Source of the DNA: an uncultured Aquimarina sp.
Lineage (GTDB): Bacteria > Bacteroidota > Bacteroidia > Flavobacteriales > Flavobacteriaceae
Reading direction: 5' to 3'
DNA: 64,000 bases
NCBI GenBank assembly: GCA_947498785.1
Contig: CANMLS010000007.1
Location: forward strand, 62,001-126,000
Below the pieces are notes generated by a model. That model did not search any database. It saw nothing but the letters and a program-made list of their open reading frames with translations, and was not told where the DNA came from. Made by a program: the position numbers and the translations under genes. Shown here piece after piece: positions 53,562 through 61,744 of this stretch; the first letter of the stretch is position 1; every line of letters starts with the position of its first letter.

Positions 53562-54197
53562 TTATAATTTAATCTCTGTTAACCCCTTGTATTGCATAAC
53601 AATTTCAGGATAGTGCTTTTTCATATTATTAAAAATAAAATCAAGAGGTACGTCTTCAAAATGGCCATAATCTTCCAGATATTCCATAAAAATATTTCCT
53701 TTGTTATTAAATTCCTGAAACATAGAATCATTTTCTCCATCAAAATCAAGAGGAGCAACATTACATTTTCTACATAATGCTTCATTAAAAGCTGGTGATA
53801 CTTTAAGCCATTTATCATCTAGAAATACATTTACCATTCCGTGTGGTGTTAGCTCATTCGTCCCAAATTTTTCTATTAATCGTTCTACCCCAATATGGTT
53901 TTTTACTTTTGCCAAATGAATTCTAGCTGGTATTTTTACTGCTCGTAAACAAGCTATTAAAAGAATAGATTTATCCACGCAATGACCTTTTGTTTTTTTT
54001 GCAATGTTACTTGCTACATACCCTTCTTTTATAAGGCTTATATAATATGGATCATACCTCCACTCATCTCTTATTTTAAGATACAACCCAATAGCTTTTT
54101 CTTTTGGAGTTATTGTATCTGATATAAACTCTTTGACAAGCTCTTGAATTTCATGAGATTGATAATCAAAATAATACGTAGTATCTAAATAATCCAT
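53562..54197 (-). CDS. Transglutaminase-like protein, catalytic Asp not conserved
   Basis: A 211-residue protein with a transglutaminase-like domain. KGHCVDKSILLIACLRAVKIPAR holds the catalytic Cys C73 (within KTKGHCVDKS), and PHGMVNVFLDDKWLKVS holds the His H119. The usual Asp in the W-x-x-V-D pattern is Ser (S134 in WLKVSPAFN), so the triad is incomplete unless D127 or D128 helps. Two further Cys (C142, C145) lie just behind. It is cytoplasmic (no signal peptide). Members act as peptidases or unknown enzymes; a function cannot be given. Confidence 0.78.
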   Translation of the reverse strand: MDYLDTTYYFDYQSHEIQELVKEFISDTITPKEKAIGLYLKIRDEWRYDPYYISLIKEGYVASNIAKKTKGHCVDKSILLIACLRAVKIPARIHLAKVKNHIGVERLIEKFGTNELTPHGMVNVFLDDKWLKVSPAFNEALCRKCNVAPLDFDGENDSMFQEFNNKGNIFMEYLEDYGHFEDVPLDFIFNNMKKHYPEIVMQYKGLTEIKL

Positions 54198-54497
54198 TTT
54201 TCCTTTTTAAACTTAACCTTAGGTTTATAATCCCTAGAAAGTCAATATAGTTATTCATCTATTTTATTTTTCTGAATTGCTTGTAAAGCTAAATTACAAA
54301 GTAACTCAGCTGCCTTATTTAATTTTGCAAATAGATCACCAAGTATAGCTATCTTCAAGTCTAATATTGCAATTAATACTTCCCTAAATTTCGATAATAT
54401 TTAAGAAATTCTAATTAAACCTGTTTAATAAATTACCATGTTATTTATTAGAATATTGGAATTTTATTTTTGTAAACTTAAAACCAATCTGTAAAAC
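54198..54497. other. 300-bp intergenic stretch, possible peptide remnant
   Basis: No clear gene. On the minus strand an open frame (stop at 54251, TTG at 54358, 35 codons) would encode an amphipathic helical peptide, LGDLFAKLNKAAELL, and can be read further upstream without an ATG; this could be a gene remnant. No terminator is visible after the Crp/Fnr gene. Confidence 0.35.
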
Positions 54498-55103
54498 TTA
54501 TTCTTTTTTACTTAATCGCTTTCTTATTTTTGAAAGTCCAACGGGTGTTAAGCCAAGATAAGAGGCTATTAAGTATTGTGGAACTCTTTGAAAAAGTGTT
54601 GGACGCTTTTTTAATAACTCTAAGTATCTTTCCTGATTAGAAAGGCTTCTATGTTGATTAATACGTTGAAAATTAATTACGAACGTTCTTTGCATTGATA
54701 ATCGACCAAAACGTTCTAATTGATGTGAGTGATCATATATCTTTTGTTGATCTATTTTTGAAATGGTATATACCGTAATATCTTCTAACGCCTCTAGATA
54801 AGCTACAGAGGGGATTTCTTGTATCAATGCGTATAGATCCGTAAAAAAATAGCCTTCAGTAAAAAACTCCATGATTCTTGTAGTACCTCCTTCTACTGTA
54901 TAAAAAGACACACAACCTTCTTTCATAAAATAAAAATCGCTAATATATTGATCAGGTTTTAATAGAAAAGTGCCTTTTTTAAAAGTCTTCTTTTTAAAAA
55001 ACCGAAGTCCAAACTCCATATCAGAATCACTTACCTCAGTAAATGATCTTATTTTCTTTTTTAAGTCTTCCAAATTATTATCGCCTGTGTAATAAAAGAA
55101 CAA
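54498..55103 (-). CDS. Crp/Fnr-family transcription regulator
   Basis: A 201-residue regulator. The cyclic-nucleotide-binding-like beta barrel spans about 25-130 (KKGTFLLKPDQYISDFYFMK), then a dimer helix, and a C-terminal winged helix with LIASYLGLTPVGLSKIRKRL as recognition part. The Arg of the cAMP phosphate cassette is not evident, as in most flavobacterial members. The start is uncertain: TTG at 55103 or TTG at 55073; no ATG fits. It is divergent from the histidine kinase gene with a perfect palindrome in between. Confidence 0.85.
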   Translation of the reverse strand: MFFYYTGDNNLEDLKKKIRSFTEVSDSDMEFGLRFFKKKTFKKGTFLLKPDQYISDFYFMKEGCVSFYTVEGGTTRIMEFFTEGYFFTDLYALIQEIPSVAYLEALEDITVYTISKIDQQKIYDHSHQLERFGRLSMQRTFVINFQRINQHRSLSNQERYLELLKKRPTLFQRVPQYLIASYLGLTPVGLSKIRKRLSKKE

Positions 55104-55119
55104 TATATAAATTGATTAA

Positions 55120-55127
55120 CAAAAATA
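55120..55127 (-). promoter_or_regulatory. Candidate -7 box of the Crp/Fnr gene
   Basis: The minus strand reads TATTTTTG (TAnnTTTG), 16 bp before the TTG at 55103; a TTG element lies 25 bp upstream, slightly beyond the usual spacing. Confidence 0.35.
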
Positions 55128-55209
55128 CAGCCTTCTAATCTATATTATAAATCAATCTAAAAATAATTTTAATAAACTCATTAAAGTATATTTCCTTTTA
55201 CAAGATTAG

Positions 55210-55230
55210 TTTTACGGTTTTACCGTAAAA
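55210..55230. promoter_or_regulatory. Perfect palindrome between Crp/Fnr and histidine kinase genes
   Basis: TTTTACGGT (55210-55218) and ACCGTAAAA (55222-55230) are exact complements around TTT. It lies about 105 bp from each start codon in the divergent region and looks like an operator rather than a terminator, since no gene ends here. It differs from the classical TTGA-N6-TCAA Crp/Fnr site. Confidence 0.5.
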
Positions 55231-55335
55231 AAAATTTAACAATTGTTCGTAGATTTAGAGTAACTAATCAAAACTTATTGCACAAACATAGAGAAGGTAA
55301 TTAAACAACTTACCCTATATAGTGCATACCCTCTT

Positions 55336-57213
55336 ATGGATACACTTAATTTTTATCAAATATTAATTTTCCTATTTCAAGGGTTTGTTGTTGCTTTCCT
55401 TATTCTTCTTCTGTTTCGGTTACGAACTATGATTGGTTTAGGTATTTTATTTACTTCTCTAGGATTGTTTCAATTCATACAGGTTTTTCTTGCAAGTACG
55501 CTCTATTTTGAAATATCAGATCTTATTGTGGTTTCACCAGGCTCATCTGTTTTATTTTCTGCCACACTTTTTTCTATATTATTAATTTATATTAAAGAAG
55601 ATGCTATTACTGCCAGAAAATTGATATACGCCTTAGTTATTGCTAATGCTGTATTATGTTTTCTTTTACTTTCTTTTAGAATGAATATTGAGGGAGCTAA
55701 TAATTATAACCCCTTTGATGTTTCTACTGATTTTTTCTATACCAGCGTACTTGTTTTGTTTATAGGAACTGGTGTGCTTTATCTAGATTCTATATTAATC
55801 ATTTTTCTATTTGAATATATTTCAAAGCGTATATCAAACTTATTCTTTCGGATATTAATAACAATGGTAATAGTTTTAAGTTTTGATGCTATTTTTTTTA
55901 CTCTAGGATCATTTAGGTTTTTTACAAATATTGAAAAGATCCTATACTCTGGACTCGCTTCAAAAAATTTCATGGCAATTTTTTATAGTATTATTTTTAC
56001 GATTTATTTAAAATATTTTGAAAAAGAAGAATATCAAACTAATTATTTAACATTCAAAGATATTTTTCATTCCTTGACCTATAAGCAGAAGTTTGAAGTA
56101 GCCGAAAAAGCAGTTCGACTTACAGAGAGTAGATACCATACATTAACAAACCTTGTTCCTGTTGGAATTTTTATGACTCTTGCCGATGGAAAAACTACAT
56201 TTGTAAATGCAAAATGGTGCGACATCTCGGGAATATCTGAAAAAGATGCTTTGAATGATGGATGGTTAAATGCTGTACACCCTAAAGATAGAAAAAAATT
56301 AAAAAAAGGCTGGTATAAAGCTGCAGGAAAGAGAAAAGCTTCTGATGCTGAATATAGATTTCTTAGACCAGATGGCTCTGTTACCTGGGTATTAGGGCAA
56401 GCGATACCCGAATACAATGGTAAAAATCAAATCATTGGATACGTAGGCACAATAACTGACATTACAGAGATCAAACTATATGAACTCGAATTAAATAGAT
56501 TAAAAGACAAGGCAGAAGAAAGTGACAGACTTAAATCTGCTTTTTTAGCAAATATGAGTCATGAAATCCGTACTCCTATGAATGGTATATTTGGTTTAGC
56601 AGAATTATTAAATGAACCTAGATTATCCAGTGATGAACAACAGCTATATTTAGATTTAATAAAAGAAAGTGGAGCCCGAATGCTAAATATTATTAGGGAT
56701 ATTATTGATATTTCAAGAATAGAAGCTGGTGAGGTAAAAATGTCTATTATAACTATAAATATTAATGAACAAATTGAACAATTATATACTACTTTTAAAC
56801 CATTAACGGATAAAAAAGATATTGTTTTATCATTATCCAATGGACTTTCAACAAAAAATGCAAGTATTAATACTGATAACGAAAAACTTCATACAATTTT
56901 GAATAATTTAATGAAGAATGCTCTAAAATATACCAGTCAAGGTGGTATTGAATTAGGATATCAAAAAGAAGATAATAATTTACTTTTTTATGTAAAAGAT
57001 ACGGGTATTGGAATTGCAAAAGACCGTCAGAAAGCAATTTTTGATCGATTCGTTCAAGCAGATATCGAAGATCGATATGCTCTAGAAGGTGCTGGTATAG
57101 GATTATCAATCGCCAAAGCTTATGTAGAAATGTTAGATGGTAAAATTTGGCTAGAAAGTAAAAAAGGCATGGGTTCTACATTTTACTTCACTATCCCTTT
57201 TTCAAAAAACTAA
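55336..57213 (+). CDS. PAS sensor histidine kinase with membrane sensor domain
   Basis: A 625-residue hybrid-free kinase. Residues 1-228 form about seven membrane helices, with LGILFTSLGLFQFIQVFLAST and VSPGSSVLFSATLFSILLIYI, resembling the VUPS-type (vitamin-uptake-like) sensor domains. A PAS/PAC pair follows (about 265-380, ending GTITDITEIKLYE). The HisKA domain has the phospho-acceptor H409 (ANMSHEIRTPMNG), and the ATPase domain shows NLMKNALKYT, DTGIGI and GAGIGLSIAK. No receiver domain or response-regulator gene adjoins, so its partner is unknown. It is divergent from the Crp/Fnr gene. Confidence 0.9.
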   Translation: MDTLNFYQILIFLFQGFVVAFLILLLFRLRTMIGLGILFTSLGLFQFIQVFLASTLYFEISDLIVVSPGSSVLFSATLFSILLIYIKEDAITARKLIYALVIANAVLCFLLLSFRMNIEGANNYNPFDVSTDFFYTSVLVLFIGTGVLYLDSILIIFLFEYISKRISNLFFRILITMVIVLSFDAIFFTLGSFRFFTNIEKILYSGLASKNFMAIFYSIIFTIYLKYFEKEEYQTNYLTFKDIFHSLTYKQKFEVAEKAVRLTESRYHTLTNLVPVGIFMTLADGKTTFVNAKWCDISGISEKDALNDGWLNAVHPKDRKKLKKGWYKAAGKRKASDAEYRFLRPDGSVTWVLGQAIPEYNGKNQIIGYVGTITDITEIKLYELELNRLKDKAEESDRLKSAFLANMSHEIRTPMNGIFGLAELLNEPRLSSDEQQLYLDLIKESGARMLNIIRDIIDISRIEAGEVKMSIITININEQIEQLYTTFKPLTDKKDIVLSLSNGLSTKNASINTDNEKLHTILNNLMKNALKYTSQGGIELGYQKEDNNLLFYVKDTGIGIAKDRQKAIFDRFVQADIEDRYALEGAGIGLSIAKAYVEMLDGKIWLESKKGMGSTFYFTIPFSKN

Positions 57214-57351
57214 ATCTATTCTACAAAATCATATGTTGTAAAGTAAATAATGAACTAGTGAATTAAAAAGTAAAGTTATAATATAGATTTCTTCTATAGA
57301 ACTGGTCTTTAAAACAAATTAACATAGAACATATTCAGAATCTAGATATGT

Positions 57352-57402
57352 AAAAACAACACACCCCTTTTTTAAATGATATAAGAAAAGGGATGTATTG
57401 TT
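57352..57402 (-). terminator. Terminator of the murA operon
   Basis: On the minus strand AACAATACATCCC pairs with GGGGTGTGTTGTT through 13 positions, two of them G-U, and is followed by a T run. The two G-U positions would be C-A mismatches in a plus-strand transcript, so it works best for leftward transcription coming from murA. Confidence 0.7.
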
Positions 57403-57426
57403 TATTATCTTTTGAACAATACTTTA

Positions 57427-58740
57427 TTATTCTATTCGGGTTATTTTTGCACCAATTGCTCTTAAACGTTCATCAATATCCTCATACCCCCTATCTATTT
57501 GTTCAATATTATGAATTATAGATGTTCCTTTTGCACTTAATGCTGCTATCAACAAAGAAATTCCAGCTCTAATATCTGGAGATACCATGGTTGTGGCTTT
57601 TAGTGTAGATTTAAAATCATGACCAATAATTGTCGCTCTGTGAGGATCACATAAAATAATTTTTGCACCCATGTCAATTAACTTATCTACAAAGAACAAA
57701 CGACTTTCAAACATTTTTTGATGTACCATTACTTCTCCTCTAGCTTGTGTAGCTATTACCAATACAATACTCAATAGATCAGGAGTAAATCCAGGCCATG
57801 GTGCATCGGCTATAGTCATAAAAGATCCATCAATATAACTTTCTATTTGATACCCATCATTGTGTGCAGGAATATAAATATCATCTCCTTTACGTTCTAA
57901 AGTAATCCCCAATTTTCTAAATGTATTTGGTATCAATCCAAGATTATCCCAACTTACACTTTTAATCGTGATCTCACTTTTGGTCATTGCCGCTAATCCT
58001 ATCCAAGATCCTATTTCAATCATATCAGGTAATATTCTATGATTGCATCCAATCATTTCGGTAACACCATCTATGGTCAATAAATTAGAACCTACTCCTC
58101 CTATTTTTGCTCCCATGCTATTCAGCATCTTACATAATTGTTGTAAGTAAGGTTCACAAGCAGCATTATAAATTGTCGTAGTTCCTTTTGCAAGAACAGC
58201 TGCCATGACAATATTCGCTGTACCAGTAACAGAAGCCTCGTCTAATAACATATAGGTCCCTGTTAAACCTTCTGGTGCCTCAACACCATAAAACCGTTCT
58301 TCTTTATTATATCTAAATTCTGCTCCTAGGTTAATAAATCCTTCAAAATGAGTATCTAAGCGTCTTCTTCCTATTTTATCGCCACCTGGTCGGGGAATAT
58401 AGCCTTTACCAAATCTAGCTAATAAGGGACCAACAATCATAATAGACCCTCGCAACCCACTTCCTTCTTTTTTAAATTGTTCACTCTCGAGGTATTCGAG
58501 TTTGAGTTCATCGCTTTTAAATGAATATTCTCCTTTTCCTAGTTTATTTATTTTTACCCCAAGATTTCTTAGAATCTCAATAAGTTTATTAACATCTCTA
58601 ATATCAGGTATATTAGAAATTATAACTTCCTCTGGAGTTAATAATACTGCACAAAGAATCTGTAAGGCTTCATTTTTAGCTCCTTGAGGTGTAATTTCTC
58701 CTTTGAGCTGATGACCTCCTTCGATCTGAAAAGTCCCCAT
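57427..58740 (-). CDS. murA: UDP-GlcNAc 1-carboxyvinyltransferase with Asp in place of active-site Cys
   Basis: A 437-residue MurA, the first committed enzyme of peptidoglycan synthesis, moving enolpyruvate from PEP to UDP-GlcNAc. The N-terminus MGTFQIEGGHQLKGEI and KNEALQILCAVLL fit the family. In the flexible active-site loop the E. coli sequence PGGCTIGARPVDLH corresponds to PGGDKIGRRRLDTH here, so the residue equal to Cys115 is Asp (D121). Asp at this place is known to keep activity and give resistance to fosfomycin. It lies downstream of the DUF4290 gene (44 bp), a pairing seen in many flavobacteria. Confidence 0.96.
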   Translation of the reverse strand: MGTFQIEGGHQLKGEITPQGAKNEALQILCAVLLTPEEVIISNIPDIRDVNKLIEILRNLGVKINKLGKGEYSFKSDELKLEYLESEQFKKEGSGLRGSIMIVGPLLARFGKGYIPRPGGDKIGRRRLDTHFEGFINLGAEFRYNKEERFYGVEAPEGLTGTYMLLDEASVTGTANIVMAAVLAKGTTTIYNAACEPYLQQLCKMLNSMGAKIGGVGSNLLTIDGVTEMIGCNHRILPDMIEIGSWIGLAAMTKSEITIKSVSWDNLGLIPNTFRKLGITLERKGDDIYIPAHNDGYQIESYIDGSFMTIADAPWPGFTPDLLSIVLVIATQARGEVMVHQKMFESRLFFVDKLIDMGAKIILCDPHRATIIGHDFKSTLKATTMVSPDIRAGISLLIAALSAKGTSIIHNIEQIDRGYEDIDERLRAIGAKITRIE

Positions 58741-58784
58741 GTAATTGTAATAATTAGTGGTTAATAATTGGTAGTTGGTAAATT

Positions 58785-59435
58785 TTAGTAGCGTTTTTTT
58801 CCGCGATTATTGCCTCTATAATTCTTTTTTCCGCCACTATTAGTATTATGCTTTTTCTTTTTACCTCTTAAAAGGTGAGATGAATCTGTTAAATCCTCAT
58901 TACTTCCTTTTAAATTAATTTCACCCCCACTTAACTCATAAAGATGATTAAAAATTGCACTATCTTCAACAGTATCTTTATTCCAGTTTAAATAGCATTT
59001 TTTCATGTGATTTGCAATAGTTAAAGTAAGAGCATTTTTTAAATCTCCATCCTCCCAACTATTAGCAACATCGATCATTCTTTTAATATTATTTCCATAA
59101 AAGCGATATTTAGGGAAATTTTGAGGATATTTAAGAGGTTCTGGCCTCTCTTGTAATTTTTCCTTTGTTAATACAGGAAAAGAAGTATCAACATCAAGTT
59201 TAAAATCACTTATTATAAATAATTGATCCCATAATTTATGTTGAAAATCTGGCACATCCCTAAGGTGCGGTTGCAAATTTCCCATCACCGCTATAATAGA
59301 TCTAGCAACCTTATTACGTTCTTCTCTATCCTCGATAGCAATTGCATGGTTTATCATTTTTTGTAAATGACGACCATATTCTGGGATAATGAGCTTTTCA
59401 CGCTCAGTGTTATATTCTAAAGTGTTAATATTCAT
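58785..59435 (-). CDS. DUF4290 protein
   Basis: A 216-residue cytoplasmic protein of the DUF4290 family found in Bacteroidota. The ATG at 59435 (MNINTLEYNTEREKLIIPEY) is chosen since this is the normal family start; a TTG 12 codons upstream would add an unrelated piece. ERNKVARSIIAVMGNLQPHLRD and FPKYRFYGNNIKRMI are conserved-looking blocks. The last 35 residues are very basic with Gly/Asn/Lys repeats (GGKKNYRGNNRGKKRY), suggesting RNA contact. It is upstream of murA. Function unknown. Confidence 0.9.
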   Translation of the reverse strand: MNINTLEYNTEREKLIIPEYGRHLQKMINHAIAIEDREERNKVARSIIAVMGNLQPHLRDVPDFQHKLWDQLFIISDFKLDVDTSFPVLTKEKLQERPEPLKYPQNFPKYRFYGNNIKRMIDVANSWEDGDLKNALTLTIANHMKKCYLNWNKDTVEDSAIFNHLYELSGGEINLKGSNEDLTDSSHLLRGKKKKHNTNSGGKKNYRGNNRGKKRY

Positions 59436-59683
59436 AAAATGTATGTAAATATTGTGTTGAAATAATTTCAAAAATCAATATGCATAAGTGACATCATCTA
59501 GATTTCTTGAAGAGTAATTATATGCTGTAGACATATAAACTTCTATTTGACAATTGATTATTTTATAAACTATTCTATATTTTGTTCCGCAAAATACTAA
59601 AATAAAACAAGTAAGCTATAGTCAACACTAAATTTATTTGATGATTACATATACTATAATCTACTTTTAGATTTTTTATCTCC

Positions 59684-59708
59684 TTTTCAATTTAAACTTA
59701 ATTGAAAA
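59684..59708. repeat. AT-rich inverted repeat downstream of the DUF493 gene
   Basis: TTTTCAATT (59684-59692) and AATTGAAAA (59700-59708) are exact complements around a seven-base loop, starting 11 bases after the DUF493 stop on the minus strand. It could be a weak terminator, but no T run directly follows in that direction. Confidence 0.4.
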
Positions 59709-59719
59709 AGTATATTTTT

Positions 59720-60004
59720 TTATAGTGAAATCACACCTTCTACTTTAACAGCTACTTCTTTATACTTTATGATCACCTGATCTGGGTTTTTCATTCTTAC
59801 ATTAATCGACACACTTGTATATTTTCCATTTTTGGACTGCTTCGTAGTAATTACCGCTCCAAGGTTATCAAAAATAGTTTCTATTTGTTCTATTTTCGTA
59901 GCGTTAGTCGGTACAATAAACTTATATAAATATGCAGTAGGCCAGAGTGTAGTATCTGCTAATTGTATCTTTAATTTTTTGTAAAATTCTTCTTGATCTT
60001 TCAT
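59720..60004 (-). CDS. DUF493 (YbeD-like) protein
   Basis: A 94-residue protein of the DUF493/YbeD family with ferredoxin-like strands: LWPTAYLYKFIVPTN, IETIFDNLGAVITTKQSKNGKYTSVSINV and a final strand KVEGVISL (motifs here cut at family blocks). The ATG at 60004 is used; it has AAGGAG three bases upstream, a rare Shine-Dalgarno-like sequence for this genome. A longer frame starts at TTG 60022. The role may be regulatory, as suggested for lipoate metabolism by its E. coli neighbours, but this is uncertain. Confidence 0.87.
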   Translation of the reverse strand: MKDQEEFYKKLKIQLADTTLWPTAYLYKFIVPTNATKIEQIETIFDNLGAVITTKQSKNGKYTSVSINVRMKNPDQVIIKYKEVAVKVEGVISL

Positions 60005-60031
60005 ATGCTCCTTAAAATGCAAAATTCACGC

Positions 60032-60039
60032 CAAAGATA
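60032..60039 (-). promoter_or_regulatory. Candidate -7 box of the DUF493 gene
   Basis: The minus strand reads TATCTTTG, a full TAnnTTTG match, 27 bp before the start codon at 60004. No TTG element at normal distance. Confidence 0.38.
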
Positions 60040-60080
60040 CAGTTTATAGTACATAAAATGAATACACTTTTATATCATTT

Positions 60081-60698
60081 TCATGAAGGAAATTCACTTT
60101 TAAACAAGGTTATATATTCTTCACGAGTATCAATATCATATCCTTTATCAGAGGAAGAAATAGTTTGTACACTATCAAGATATTTTTTGATAATATATCT
60201 CGCTCCAAAATCTTCTTTTAACTTTAGTAATTCTTTGAAATATTGTTCTGGAATAATTGCTGGTACCCCTATTACTCCATCTTGATCTGTTGCAATAATC
60301 ATATCAGGGTTATGATTAAATCCTACTATTAATCTATTAAGATGTTGCTCATCGAGTAAAGGTTGATCAACTAATGAAATTAAAACTGCTGAATACGGTA
60401 AAATATCTTTCTGAAGAGTTTCTATTCCAAGACGAATAGAGCTTCCCATACCGCGTTTCCAAGTTTCATTTTTAAGTACAGTTATAGAAAAGTATTTAAC
60501 TTTTGGATAAATTACATCATAATGTGCTCCTAAAACAACGTATGTCTTTACATCTTTTAACATCATTCCTTGTTGTATAGCATGCCCAATTAGTGTAGTT
60601 TCTCCCCAAGGTAATAATTGTTTTGGCTCACCCATTCTGCTAGAAGAACCCGCTGCAAGGATAACGTGTGCGATTTTAGGTTTGAGTGGAGGTGACAT
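60081..60698 (-). CDS. MobA-like nucleotidyltransferase (MocA type)
   Basis: A 205-residue NTP transferase. HVILAAGSSSRMGEPKQLLPW is the nucleotide-binding start (LAAGSSSRMG) followed by the Lys that binds phosphate, and LVDQPLLDEQHLNRL has the metal-binding Asp after the D-Q-P motif. Members of this group, for example MocA, add CMP to molybdopterin to make MCD for xanthine-dehydrogenase-type enzymes. It overlaps the XdhC gene by 23 bp, so both are translated from the same mRNA. It is the last gene of the leftward operon. Confidence 0.87.
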   Translation of the reverse strand: MSPPLKPKIAHVILAAGSSSRMGEPKQLLPWGETTLIGHAIQQGMMLKDVKTYVVLGAHYDVIYPKVKYFSITVLKNETWKRGMGSSIRLGIETLQKDILPYSAVLISLVDQPLLDEQHLNRLIVGFNHNPDMIIATDQDGVIGVPAIIPEQYFKELLKLKEDFGARYIIKKYLDSVQTISSSDKGYDIDTREEYITLFKSEFPS

Positions 60699-61737
60699 TT
60701 ATACTTTTTCTTTTAGGATCATCATGAATCGCTCCTTTCTTTTCCTGCAATGGTATTGGAGTTTGATTTCTAATTGTTGCTAAAACCTCAGCTATAATTG
60801 AGATTGCAATTTCTTGTGGTGTTTCTGCTCCTAGATTTAGACCAGCAGGTCCATGGATTGAATCTAGAAACTCATCAGATACTTCTGGAAAGTATTCTAT
60901 AAATGCAGAAAGTAATTTCTCCCGTCGTCTTGCTGGCCCAAGTAATCCTATATATATTGGTTGAGTATTCTTTATAGCTTGAAGATATAACAAATCTTTA
61001 GCAAAATTATGAGACATTAAAACGATAGCTGTTTGATTATCTATATCATCAAGAGACAACTCTTCTGGTGTAGCGTTAATTACTCGTGTTACACCAGGAA
61101 AATCCTCAATACTCTTAGGGTACTGTGGTGAGGCTATAATCTCAACCTCCCACCCTGTCATTGAAGCTAGCTGACCTAATTTAATGGCATCATGTTCTGT
61201 ACCAATGATTATTAATCTGAAACATGGCAGTATTTCTCTTTGAAAAAAGTCAAAAGATGTACTTATTCTTGTATTTACTTGATTTGAAAAAACAAAATTT
61301 TGATTCCCTTCAAACAAAACAACAGATCCCATCATAGAGAGATTTTGTTCTTTTTTTGAATACAATGATTTTATTTCAAAAGGTATTCTGGATTTTAAAT
61401 TTTCTAAAATGGCCTCTATACCAGAATTAGTCATCTCAAAACGTTCTATTAAAATATACAATAGACCTTCACATCCTAAACGATATTTTCCATCATAAGT
61501 CATTACTTTGGGGAGTCCTGTTTCAAATACAGATTGTGCTTGTCGCAATACTTCTTTCTCCACGCACCCACCACTTACTGCTCCAGTCATTTTTCCGTTT
61601 TCGAGTATAAGCATCCCTACTCCTGGTCTTCTGTACGAAGAACCTTCTACATCAACTACAGTTGCCATAACAGCAGGAATTCCCTGCTGTCTGGCTTTAT
61701 AGTAGCATTCAATTATTTCTTTAAATTCGTGTGTCAT
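60676..61737 (-). CDS. XdhC/CoxI-family molybdenum cofactor chaperone
   Basis: A 353-residue XdhC protein. The N-terminal XdhC/CoxI domain shows ATVVDVEGSSYRRPGVGML and AVSGGCVEKEV with the conserved Cys. A C-terminal Rossmann domain (about 190-330) begins FRLIIIGTEHDAIKLGQLA and ends near GAETPQEIAISIIAEVLA. XdhC binds the sulfurated molybdenum cofactor and inserts it in the hydroxylase. Situated right after the IorB-like gene (8 bp) and overlapping the MobA-like gene, it serves this hydroxylase. Confidence 0.9.
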   Translation of the reverse strand: MTHEFKEIIECYYKARQQGIPAVMATVVDVEGSSYRRPGVGMLILENGKMTGAVSGGCVEKEVLRQAQSVFETGLPKVMTYDGKYRLGCEGLLYILIERFEMTNSGIEAILENLKSRIPFEIKSLYSKKEQNLSMMGSVVLFEGNQNFVFSNQVNTRISTSFDFFQREILPCFRLIIIGTEHDAIKLGQLASMTGWEVEIIASPQYPKSIEDFPGVTRVINATPEELSLDDIDNQTAIVLMSHNFAKDLLYLQAIKNTQPIYIGLLGPARRREKLLSAFIEYFPEVSDEFLDSIHGPAGLNLGAETPQEIAISIIAEVLATIRNQTPIPLQEKKGAIHDDPKRKSINVTSTQT

Positions 61738-61744
61738 AAAAATA

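Noticed and set aside
54251..54358. 35-codon frame with amphipathic helix
   Set aside because: No ATG and no neighbours to support it; listed only in the intergenic note.
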